This document shows, in pieces, positions 43,850 through 55,769 of a stretch of 64,000 nt of DNA (position 1 is the first letter of the stretch; every line of letters starts with the position of its first letter). A program made the position numbers and the translations under genes. The notes beneath the pieces are model-generated. The model saw only the letters and a program-made list of their open reading frames with translations. It made no database searches and was not told where the DNA came from. The stretch is from Hemerocallis citrina (Eukaryota > Streptophyta > Magnoliopsida > Asparagales > Asphodelaceae): positions 76,327,227-76,391,226 of the forward strand of contig CM030366.1 of the NCBI GenBank assembly GCA_017893485.1, written 5' to 3'.

Positions 43850-46570
43850 CTCGAAGCTTGATGCTCGGATGTCACTGCAAGCCACACAAAGTCTTTTCCA
43901 ATAAGTCTTGGGGCTCGAAGCTCGGATGTCACCGCCAGCCACTCCAAGCTTCTCCTACAAATTTTGCGGCTCGACACTCGGATGTCACCACGAGCCACTT
44001 CAAACATCTCCTACAATGTTTGGGGCTCGATGCTCGGATGTCACCGTAAGCCCCTCCAAGTTTCTCCTACAAGGTTTGGGGCTCAACGCTCGGATGTCAC
44101 TGCGAGCCACTCCAAGCCTCTCTTACAAGGTTTGGGGCTCGACGTTCGGATGTCACCGCAAGCCACTCCATGCTTCTCCTACAAAGTTTGGGGCTCGACA
44201 CTCGGATGTCATCATGAGCCATTCCAAGCTTCTCCTACAAGGTTTGGTGCTCGACGCTCAGATGTCACCGCGAGCCACACCAGGCTTTTCCAACAAATCT
44301 TGGGGCTCGGAGCCCGACTGTAATTTCAAGTCATACCAAGACTTTTTCAACAAGTCTTGAGGCGCAGAGCTAGGTTGTAATCTCAAGCCACACCAAGACT
44401 TTCCCAACAAGTCATGGGGCTCAGAGCTCGGTAGTGAATTCGAGCCACACCAAGACTTTTCCAATAAGTCTTGGGGCTCGGAGCTCGGATGTCACCGCGA
44501 GCCACTCCAAGCTTCTCCTACAAGGTTTGGGGCTCGACCCTCGGATGTCACCGCGAGCCACTCCAAGCTTCTCCTACAATGTTTGGGGATCAGAGCTCAG
44601 ATGTCACCGCGAGCCACTCTAAGCTTCTCTTACAAAGTTTGGTGCTCGACGCACGGATGTCACCACGAGCCCCTCTAAGCTTCTCCTACAAGGTTTGGGG
44701 CTCGACGCTCGAATGTCACCGCGAGCCACTCCAATCTTCTCCTACAAGCGTGGTGCTCGATGCTCGAATGACACCTTCAGCCGCACCAAGCTTCTCCTAA
44801 AAAACATGGGGCCCGGAGCTCGGATGTCACTGCGAGCCACACCAAGGTTCTCCTACAAGTGTGGGGCTCGATGCTTGGATGACACCGCAAGCCTCACCAA
44901 GCTTCTCCAACAAGTTTCGTGGCTCGACGCTCGGATGTCACCACGTGCCACACCAGGCTTTTCCAACAAGTCTTGGGGCTCAGAGCTCGGATGTCACCGT
45001 GAGCCACTCCAAGCTTCTCCTACAAAGTTTGGGGCTCTTTGCTCAGATGTCACCGCGAGCCACTCCAGCCTTCTCCTACAAGGTTTGGGGCTTAATGCTC
45101 GGATGTCACCGCGAGCCACTCCAAACTTCTCCTACAAGCGTGGGGCTCGATGCTCGGATGACACCGCGAGCCACACCAAGCCTCTCCTAAAAGACTTGGG
45201 GCTCGGAGCTCGGATGTCACCGCGAGCCACACCAAGGCTCTCCTACAAGCGTGGTGCTCGATGCTCGGATGACACCGCAAGCCACACCACGCTTCTCCAA
45301 CAAGTTTCGTGGCTCGATGCTCGGATGTCACCACGTGCCACACCAGGCTTTTCCAACAAGTCTTGAGGCTCGGAGCACGGATGTCACCGCGAGCCACTCC
45401 AAGCTTCTCCTACAATGTTTTGGGCTCGACACTCGAATGTCACCGCGAACCACTCCAAGCTTCTCCTACAAGATTTGGGGCTCGACGCTCGGATGTCACC
45501 GCGAGCCACTCCAAGTCTCTCCTACAAGGTTTGGGGCTCGACACTCGGATGTCACCGCGAGCCACTCCAAACTTCTCGTATAAGGTTTGGGGCTCGATGC
45601 TTGGATGTCACCGCAAGCCCCTCAAAGCTTCTCCTACAAGGTTTGGTGCTCGACGCTCAGATGTCACCGCAAGCCACTCTAAGGTTCTCCTACAAGCATG
45701 GCTCGATGCTCGGATGTCACCGCGAGCCACACCAGGCTTTTCCAACAAGTCTTGGGGCTCAGAGCTCGGCTGTAATTTTCAGTCACACCAAGCTTTTCCA
45801 ACAAGTCTTGGGGCTCGGAGCTCTGCTGTAATTTCGAGTCGCACCAAGACATTTCCAACAAGTCTAGGGGCGTGGAGCTCGGTTGTAATCTCGAGCCACA
45901 CCAAGAACTTCCAAACAAGTCTTGAGGCTCGGTGCTCGGTAGTGAATTTGAGCCACACCAAGACTTTTCCAACAAGTCTTGGGGCTCGGAGCTTGGATGT
46001 CACCGCGAGCCACTCCAAGCTTCTCCTACAAGGTTTGGGGCTCGATGCTCGGATTTCACCGCGAGCCACTCGAAGCTTCTCCTACAAATTTTGGGCTCGG
46101 AGCTCGGATGTCACCGCGAGCCACTCCAAGCTTATCCTACAAAGTTTAGGGCTCGACGCTCGGATGTCACCACGAGCCATTCCAAGCTTCTCTTACAAGG
46201 TTTGGGGCTCGACGCTCGAATATCACCACCAGCCACTCCAAGCTTCTCCTACAAGCATGGGGCTCGACGCTCAGATAACACGGTGAGGCACACCGAGCTT
46301 CTCCTAAAAACTTGGGGTTCAGAGCTCGGATGTCACCGCGAGCCATACTGAGGCTCTCCTACAAGCGTGGGGCTCGACACTCGGATGACACCGCGAGCCA
46401 CACGAAGCTTTTCCAACAAGTTTCGTGGCTCGACGCTCGGATGTGACCACGTGCCACACCAGGATTTTCCAACTAGTCTTGGGGCTCGGAGCTTGGTTGT
46501 AATTTCGAGTCACACCAAGACTTTCCAGCAAGTCTTGGGGCTCGGCACTCGGTGGTGACCTCGAGCCACC
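43850..46570. repeat. Minisatellite array 3, 56-bp unit, about 48 copies
   Basis: The same unit as array 1 with subfamilies: GTTTGGGGCTCGACGCTCGG (common), GCGTGGGGCTCGATGCTCGG with GATGACACC, TTTCGTGGCTCGACG with ACCACGTGCC, and TCTTGGGGCTCGGAGCTCGG with TGTAATTTCGAG. A five-unit block in fixed order recurs at about 44741, 45136 and 46250. All three frames stay open over long stretches, which is why long frames appear here; they are not genes. Confidence 0.95.
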
Positions 46571-47290
46571 CCCCGGCTTTCCCAACAAGTGAAGGGGGCT
46601 CGGCGCTCGGTGGTAACCTCGATCCACCCCCCAGCTTTTTCAACAAGGGGGAGGGGGGGGCTCGGCGCTCGGTGGTGACCTCGAGCCACCCCTTTCTTTC
46701 ATCACAAGCAGAGGGCACGTCTTTCGACCCTCGATGCTCGGCTGAGTGAGCCCCCACTCTTCAACTCTAGACATCCCCATAACTTTTCCAACAAGTGGGG
46801 ATCGTCTACTGACCCTCGACGCTCGGCTAAGCGAGTCCCTACTCTTCGGCTATCGAAGTCCCTCATCTTCTCCAACAAGTAGGGGGCTCGTCTCTCGACC
46901 CTCGATGCTCGGCTAAGCGAGCCCCTATCTTCGACTCTAGACATCTCCATAACTTTTCCAATAAGTATGGGGATCTTCTACCGACCCTCGATGCTCGGCT
47001 AAGCGAGTCCCTACTCTTCAGCTCTCGACGTCCCCCAGCTTCTCCAATAAGTAGGGGGCTCGTCTCCCGACCCTCGACGCTCGGCTAAGCGAGCCCCTAC
47101 CTTCGGCTCTTGATGTCCCCATATCTTTTCTAACAAGCATGGGGGCTCGTCTTCCAACCCTCGATGCTTGGCTAAGCGAGCTCCTGCTCTTCGGTTTTCG
47201 ACGTCTCCTAGCTTTTCCAGCAAGCATGGGGGCTCGTCTCCTGACCCTAGATACCCAGCTAAGTGAGCCCCCACTCTTCGGCTCTCAATG
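46571..47290. repeat. Minisatellite array 4, about 87-bp unit
   Basis: About seven units carrying GGGGCTCGTCT, CGACCCTCGACGCTCGGCTA and AGCGAGCCCCTAC. The GCTCG.CGCTCGG core is shared with arrays 1 to 3, so this looks like a longer derivative of the same ancestral unit. Confidence 0.88.
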
Positions 47291-47451
47291 CCCCTCATAC
47301 CTTCAAAGGGATCCTCATCATTCTACCCCGCTGGCCTCTCCAGAAAGATACGAACCACATTCTTCGTCGTACACACCGCTCCACTCTCCCTACAGAGGCA
47401 AATCACTCCTACACGGCTGGGTTATCCAGTCCTCTAGGAGTGGGGAGTTCC

Positions 47452-47969
47452 TGATATGGGTCAGATGATGTGGCCCCTCCTGGGCCGTCAGATCCCCTCC
47501 AAACCTGCTCTCCCTTGCTCATCAGATCAATCCAGTGCCCCATGGGCTTCTGCCACGTCAGGGCCACAAGCAAACGGGTCCAAACCCGGCCTAGCAGGAT
47601 CTCCGACTCGTTCGCTCTTCCTATAAATACCAGACCCCCTCTCCCACTGGCAAGGTAATCAATCTTTCTCCTAAAAAACCCTAGCTCCTGTTGCTTTCCA
47701 GTGCCTGACTAGATCATTCGAAGGCCTGTCACCGGGATCTCTCCCGGTGTTTCTAGGCAGAGTGCAGGTACACAAGATCGAGTCGAGCCCCGAAGATCTG
47801 ATCCGAGTTACTGGATCCGAGCTGAGCATCCGTCCTCCACCTCATTCCTGCTACTCCCGAGCCGATCTCCCAGCCGAGGGTCGAACATATAGCCTGTACC
47901 GCAACTTTCACTATACAAATTACAAGAATTCAATCCTGTTGCAGCCACCCCCAAAAACAAACCGCATTA
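47452..47969 (+). repeat. Tat 3' LTR
   Basis: 518 bp, start TGATATGGG after polypurine tract TAGGAGTGGGGAG (47436-47448), TATA at 47622, end ACCGCATTA, then GAAAT duplication. Confidence 0.95.
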
Positions 47970-47974
47970 GAAAT

Positions 47975-49844
<1,870 letters not shown>

Positions 49845-50195
49845 TTCCCTTTTCCGTTGTGCACTAACCTCCGTGTGCACTCTATGTGCACTCACCCTTC
49901 GGGCCTTCTTATCGACAATCCAAACTGTTCACATCGATCTACACGTTTAAATTAATCTAAATATTTAAAATCAAGTTATTTGAGATTCATTTGCCCATTC
50001 ATCATGTCATTATAAAAAAATGATATTCATCCATACAATTTTATAACACTTCAATGGACGAGCAAATGAATTTCAAATGACTTGATTTTACATATTCAGA
50101 CTAACTTAAACGTGTTGGTTAATGTGAACGGTTCGAATCGTCGATACGAAGGCCAGATGGGTGAGTACACACAGATGCTAGTGCACAACGTAAGA
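49845..50195. mobile_element. Foldback MITE, copy B
   Basis: Inverted arms with GTGCACTCACCCTTCGGGCCTT on the left and GCCAGATGGGTGAGTACAC on the right, and inner arms (GATCTACACGTTTAAATT, TCATTTGCCCATTCAT) shared with the copy at 9673-10038. The ends differ from copy A, so it is a diverged subfamily. It too is bordered by a TA run. Confidence 0.75.
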
Positions 50196-50198
50196 TTC

Positions 50199-50272
<74 letters not shown>
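50199..50272. repeat. Compound (AT)n(AG)n microsatellite
   Basis: About 13 AT units then about 24 AG units at the right border of the MITE, with the same arrangement as 49040-49157. Confidence 0.97.
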
Positions 50273-50276
<4 letters not shown>

Positions 50277-51062
50277 TGCATTGCAAACGGGTCTGTTTGC
50301 ACAGACTCGTTGCAAACTCAACATCTAGCTGTTGGATCAAGTTGATCATAAACCAACGCCCCAGATTCATACCACCCATCTCCTTCTCCTGTAAAACATA
50401 AACCCCGGGGGGTATTTTGGGGATTTCACCCCCAAATACCCCCTTGACCTCTCACTCTCTCATTCACTCTTTTCCCTCCGCTGCCTCTCTCTCTCATCCG
50501 AAACCACTCAAACCCAAAATAAAAAGAAACCCAACGGCCAGCTCCTCCTCCTCCTCCTCCGACCAACACGCGAGCCCCCGTGCGTCCACCTTTGCCTGAC
50601 CACCCTCTCCTTCTCAATCCCCTCCTCTCCCGAGCCTCCTCCTCCTCCTCCTACTCTCGACTGCCCAACGTAGATCCAATGCCTCTCTCTCACCCAACAC
50701 CTCTCCTCCTCAAGCGATGTTCCCGTGCCTCTCCAATCCTGAAGCTCCCCCAAAATACCCCCTAACCTGCTCATTCTCCTCCTCAAATCTACGAAACCCA
50801 ATCACAAACTAGAAACCCTATTTTGCAGTTAAATTTGGTATACATTGCTGACAACATCTATGCCATACAGTGCCGTATTGTGCAAGGTAATTGAAAACCC
50901 CCACTTTGTATACTTTATACTCATTACTTGCTATTCATAATCAATGAAGACATATGTTTTATTTTAATTAATTTTTGTGATCTGTAGTTATATAGATGTA
51001 GTTGTTTGATGTGTATCGAATGTAGTTATTTGATGTTTTAGATGGTAGAATCATAGATGTAA
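50273..51062. other. Pyrimidine-rich leader-like region
   Basis: CTCCTC-rich and CTCTCTC-rich stretches (50450-50770) with short Ser/Pro frames and then GTGCAAG/GTAATTG near 50888, a possible splice donor. It could be the 5' end of the plant-mobile-domain unit downstream but carries no recognisable domain. Confidence 0.35.
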
Positions 51063-51063
51063 T

Positions 51064-52140
51064 TGTTATTGTTTGATCTTTGTAAAACCGCACAAACAAC
51101 AACAAAAAATTACCAAACTTTGAGAGTAGGTCGGTTATTTATCATAAAAAAAAAAGACCCAATACACAAGGTGAATCTGACCTACTTGCAAAGTTTGGTA
51201 AATTTTTGTGGTTGTTTGTGTGGTTTGCAAGATATGGCAATGTATCACTTTATTTCAATCCAAAAAAATAAAAATAAATAAAGTAATACATGGTCGTATC
51301 TCGCAAATTGGTAGTCGAAACTCAATTATACAAATTACGTTAGCTTATGTGTGGTGAGTCTGAAGTACTCTCAAAGTTTCATAATTTTTTGTTGTCGTTT
51401 GTGTGGTTTTCCATATTTTTCCACTCAAAAATCCAAAATTTTAGTTGTAGTTGTAGTTGTAGCTGTTTGATCTATGAAAAATGGCACAAACGATAACAAA
51501 AAATTATGAAACTTTGCAAGTAGGTCAGATTCACCACACACAAACTAATGCAACTTTTAGAAGTGAGTTTCGATACATGATTTGTAAGAAGTGAGTTTCA
51601 ATACAATGTGTCACTAGCATAGAAGACAAGAATAATATAGTGATACATGGCCATCTCTTGCAAACCGTGAGTCGAAACTCACTTCTAGAAGTTGCATTAG
51701 CTTGTTTCTGGTGAATTCGACCTACTTGCAAAGTTTCGTAAGTTTTTGTGGTCGTTTGTGTGGTTTTATAAATATCAAATAACAACAACTACAACTACAA
51801 CTACAGATATAATTTTGGTTTTTTGTGTACGAAGACATAAAAAACCACACTAACAGGAACAAAAAATTACGAAATATTGCAAGTAGGTCGGATTCAACAC
51901 ACACTAGCTAAAAAAATTTATAAAAGTGAGTTTCAACTCACGGTTTTCGAAGAACAGCAATGTATCATTTTATTTTGTTTTTTCTTGTATGCAAGTGATA
52001 CATGGCCGTATCTCGTAAACCGTGGGTTGAAACTCACTTCTATAAGTTGTATTAGTTTGTGTGTGGTGAATTCTACTAAGTCACAAAGTTTCTGTAATTT
52101 TTTGTTGTCATTTGTGCGGTTTTCTCAATTTTTTGCATAC
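51064..52140. repeat. Cluster of alternating inverted repeats
   Basis: A unit reading CACAAACRAYAACAAAAAATTA, CGAAACTTTGCAAGTAGGTC occurs forward near 51085, 51485 and 51848 and inverted near 51180, 51358, 51719 and 52072. Between them GAAACTCACTTCTA and its inverse recur near 51590, 51675, 51930 and 52030. The order forward/inverted/inverted/forward/inverted/forward/inverted could fold into several hairpins. Confidence 0.85.
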
Positions 52141-52489
52141 TTTTTACATTATCGGTGACTTGACATAAATTGGACTCTTATCAATTAACCTTGGTATTTT
52201 GTTGATGGAAATGGATAGAATAAGGGGATCTCCATAAGTAAGATTTATTTACAGAAGTAAGATTTTTTTTATTAGTGTTAGTTTTGAATATGAATATGTA
52301 ACATTGTATCAATAATAACAAGATTTGTAAACGTCCGTATAGGTTGGTGGCCACCATTCTTCTTCCGTCGAGGCCGGTTCATTTTCTTCGACTAGACGTA
52401 CACCTCCAGGACCAGAAGACCCAAGTGTACTCGCGTTGCAACACATACACAAATCCCAAGCCATGTGGGATGCATCCGCAAAGAATATA

Positions 52490-53846
52490 ACTTTCGAATG
52501 CACGCAGCTCTTCCCATGGACCCCCATAGCCATTCGTACTTGGTCCAAACCGGTTTTTATGGATTCAGATTGATAGGGGGTGTGAAGCTCCATCGGCACT
52601 TACTTACAGGTCACACTCCAAGATGTAGCAATAATTTTCAGGCTTCCTATAAATGGGGTGGCTGTGACGGGGAACATGGACTTCGACCGAGTGGAAGTTG
52701 TACGTGATTACCTCGGTGTTGATTTAGAAGCTGAATGAGCTGCAAAGAAAGTGGAAGTTGTAGCTGAAGTTGTAGCTGAAGTTGGGGCAGTATATGAAGA
52801 TGAAGCCGTAGTGCAAGCTGTAGCTATAGCTCAAGCTAAAGAAGAAGAAAACTTTTTTAAAGAAGTTTTCGACGGTAAAACCCTTCGACTCGCATGGTTG
52901 AAGAGAATATTCACAGGGTATTCTAATGAAGACTCATTTGATGAAGACGTCCAGTACTACACACGTGCATACATTATAAGTTTGATTGGTGGTGTGCTCT
53001 TTCCAAACTCCTCTGGTGATCTCGTGCCACTTATGTATATAAGATTATTCGGCGATTTCACTATAGCCGGTCGGTATAGTCTGGGAAGTGCGGTGTTAGC
53101 CTCATTGTACAGGGCGTTGTGCGCATGTGCATCGAATTACCTACAGATGGTGGGGCCGATGGTTTTGTTACAGATGTAGAGTTGGTAGTGTACATACATC
53201 GATTGTCCCCGCGTTGTTGAACCATCACCGGCTTGGTTGGCCGCTCTGCCAATTCCAGAGATGTTCCCTCCTTTAGAAGAGTATTGGGCAAGGCGACACA
53301 CGTGGGTCGTTAACCCATGCACATCTCTAGCATAATTTGGGGACGAGTTCAATGCAATGTGCGACGAGTGTGTCATTTGGGCACCCCCGATAGACTTCCA
53401 CCTGCATGTACGGCCGCTAGTGAGATTTGGTTGACAACAATCCCACTGATCAACTTCGGTGTTGTGGAGTTCTGCTATCCGGATAGAGTACGCCGGCAGT
53501 TCAAATTGCAATAGAAGATTCTCGAAGCCCGCTTGTACAATAAGAAATTGCATGAAGTGAAAGGGACGGGTCGGGTGCCCAATTTTGACTGGGCGGATTT
53601 CCATCGAGTACATGTGGCAAATTGGAATCAAAGATTTCATATGGTACTTGGACGTCAAATACCTTATGATGGCTCGAGGCAAGAAGTGTATATGACGTGT
53701 ACAAGCACATTAAAAGATTGTATGTATCTTCGTATTGCATTGTACTAGTGGGGATCCAGATACCGACTCCCACGATAGAGGAGGAACCACCACAGGCGTA
53801 TTCATCTTCTCAACCGATGTATCAACCGAATGTGTCGTCGTATTGA
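52490..53846 (+). pseudogene. Plant mobile domain (PMD, MAIN-like) pseudogene
   Basis: Landmarks in order: SYLVQTGFYGFRLIGGVKLH and HLLT (52530-52605), a loss of roughly 20 codons, TLQDVAIIFRLPINGVAVTG (52613), YLGVDLEAE followed by TGA, KTLRLAWLKRIF, YTRAYIISLIGGVLFPNSSG (52965), GRYSLGSAVLASLYRALC and MVGPMVLLQM. Then TIPLINFGVVEFCYPDRVRR (53437) and WADFHRVHVANWNQRF (53590) lie in other frames. This order is that of PMD proteins (aminotransferase-like plant mobile domain), which occur both as MAIN-like nuclear proteins and as cargo in transposons. Stops and frameshifts at about 52737, 53177, 53514 and 53690 make it non-functional. A short Val/Ala/Glu repeat (VVAEVVAEV) was inserted at 52751. 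Confidence 0.87.
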
Positions 53847-54026
53847 GCCATGGTTAGTGTACTTTGTACATTTATATATTTATCGTATGGATGTATTGTT
53901 AAGTTAAAATTTGATGTTTATATGATTTCCTAACAATATTGATTAATTTATATATATTTATTATCGTTGTAGATTGATAACACAAGGGATACATTTTAGT
54001 TAGTTGCTCATACGTTAGCAAGTACC

Positions 54027-54416
54027 ATGATTGAGAGCGTTAAGGATGTAATGCGGGAGATCCTGAAACCATGCCGCCGCAGTCTTGAAGAAACGGGTGA
54101 TGGGGCAAAACTTGATGCCAATCTAAATTCAACGTCACGTGTACCAAGGCGTAAAAGCATGACTAGGGGATCAATTCGCATAGCCGAGCCACATCAACCG
54201 CCACAACAAGAACCAGAGGTTTCAGACGAAGAAGAGCAAGATCTGGCTCAGCCAGTATCACAATTGACACAAGGTCCCAGCAGATGCCAAAATCCCCTTC
54301 GTAAGAGGAATATCCAAGCAACTCTCACCGAGTGGACGCAAACCGCCCTGTCCGAAGAGGAAGTAGCTAATACTTTATCAATTTTGTTTGAAGTTCACTT
54401 TATCCGAATTTTGTAG
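54027..54416 (+). pseudogene. Short ORF downstream of PMD pseudogene
   Basis: A 129-codon frame starting MIESVKDVMREIL, basic and then acidic/Pro/Gln-rich (PHQPPQQEPEVSDEEEQD), ending before the next AT-rich stretch. It may be a last exon of the PMD gene; GTAGATTG-type splice signals are not clear. No recognised domain. Confidence 0.35.
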
Positions 54417-54917
54417 TAGTTAAGTTCAACGTTGTATATATTATTTCATCTCTTAGTTGATTAATACATCTTGTTTTCTAACTTAACAAATTTTGTAGTT
54501 GATTGAAGGTCATGCGAGGAAGATGGTGCGGTTGTGTGAATTAAAAGCGATGTATGTAATTTTTGTTAAAATTTGAAATATATGTATGTTGGAAGAAGTT
54601 TCATGAAGTTTATGTATTTATGTATGGAGGTTATTTGTGCATTGTTATTGTTGTAAAGTATTATAGTTGTTATTGTTGTTTAGGTTATTATTGTGCTTAT
54701 AGTTGTTGTGATGATTGAATGAGATGAGGGATATGAATATGTTATTGTTTTTATTGTTGTTATTGTTGTTATATGAAGATTGAATGAGATGAGAATCTGA
54801 ATGAATGAGAATGTGGATGAATGAAGTTTAGTTCTCCAAAAATTGTATGTTGTTGATCTCTTTATGTAGCTGAATATTGATGTGTGTTTGTATATTTTTG
54901 AGTTGGGACTCAACCTA
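54417..54917. other. AT-rich DNA, no gene
   Basis: Low-complexity TTGTTATTGTTG and GAATGAGATGAG runs; nothing coding. Confidence 0.5.
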
Positions 54918-55205
54918 ACCCGCTATTGGCGATAACAAGTTAAGTAAACTTAACCCGTTATTACCAACAACAGGTTGTTGAAAAATTCAAACAGAGACTT
55001 CATTGTTTTTAGGAAATTTGAAAAAATTCATCTTCAACTTAACCCGTTGTTGGCGAGAACGGGTTAAGTTTAATAAAACCGTTATCACCAACAAGGGGTT
55101 AAGTTGAAGATAACAAACAAAGAACTTGCAATTCTTAAAAAAAAAAAACCCACATAATTTGACCCGTTATTGGCGATAACGGATTAAGTAAAATAAACCC
55201 GTGTT
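54918..55205. repeat. Palindromic repeats TTAACCCGTTATTGGCGATAACGGG
   Basis: Five palindromic copies: ACCCGCTATTGGCGATAAC (54917), ACCCGTTATTACCAACAAC (54954), ACCCGTTGTTGGCGAGAACG (55041), ACCGTTATCACCAACAAGG (55078), ACCCGTTATTGGCGATAACG (55162). Each could form a short hairpin with a TTGG loop region, and neighbours also pair with each other. Confidence 0.85.
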
Positions 55206-55769
55206 GCCACTTTTTTCGGTGCGGGAGCAATCAGATGAAGTGGATTCTTTGGAGGAACAATCAAGAACTTGATCTTTTGACTTTCAACAGTGTTGATTGT
55301 GATTGACTTACAATCTAACTCGTTTGCATCGTAGAATTTGATTCGTGTGGTGCGATCGCCTCTGGGAACTGTGAAAAGTCTGAAACACCGGGGTTGATCC
55401 CAGCGTCAGACCCTCCAACACTCAAGTCAAAATTAAGAAGACTTTGAAAGAGCCTTTGTGGAGAAGATACTGATTACCTGTTTGTGGCGGAGGTAGGGGG
55501 TATTTATAGTTGCTTTGGTCAGTTTCAAGATAATGATTTATCTCTACTTCCCAGTGTTTTTGGATCGAATCAGTTATCTCTTTACCATGAAAAGATAAGA
55601 GTGGTTGATGAGAGTTTAAACTCCATTTAGGATAAGAGATATTGTTTTGATCCGTCTCTTATGGATGATTAGAGGTTTAAATTATATTTAAACAATCTGG
55701 ACCCATTCTTATTGAGCTGGTAGGATGACCCGATTAAACAGACCCATTTTGGGCTGTTGGGTTATAAAG
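55206..55769 (-). mobile_element. Probable inverted Tat/Athila-type LTR fragment
   Basis: On the minus strand it reads GACTTGAGTGTTGGAGGGTC then TGACGCTGGGATCAACCCCGG, the phrase typical of Tat/Athila LTRs near the R region, with TATAAATACCCCC upstream (plus 55498-55510). Boundaries and target duplication are not visible. The Tekay element begins directly next to it. Confidence 0.55.

Larger units (their letters stand above)
30712..47969 (+). mobile_element. Tat-lineage Ty3/gypsy element, 17.3 kb, with solo LTR in gag and antisense gene
   Basis: LTRs of 520 bp (30712-31231) and 518 bp (47452-47969) start TGATATGGG and end CCGCATCA/CCGCATTA. The 5-bp target duplication GAAAT is perfect (30707-30711, 47970-47974). 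The PBS and the pol layout protease, RT, RNase H, archaeal-type second RNase H, integrase are diagnostic of Tat. Between integrase and 3' LTR lie 8.8 kb of minisatellites and an antisense gene. LTRs differ at roughly one in ten positions, so the insertion is old, and coding regions are full of stops. Confidence 0.95.

Noticed and set aside
44695..46286. Long open frames of 223 and 325 codons
   Set aside because: They run through the 56-bp tandem array, whose unit lacks stops in several frames; the peptide repeats every 56 residues and matches no family.
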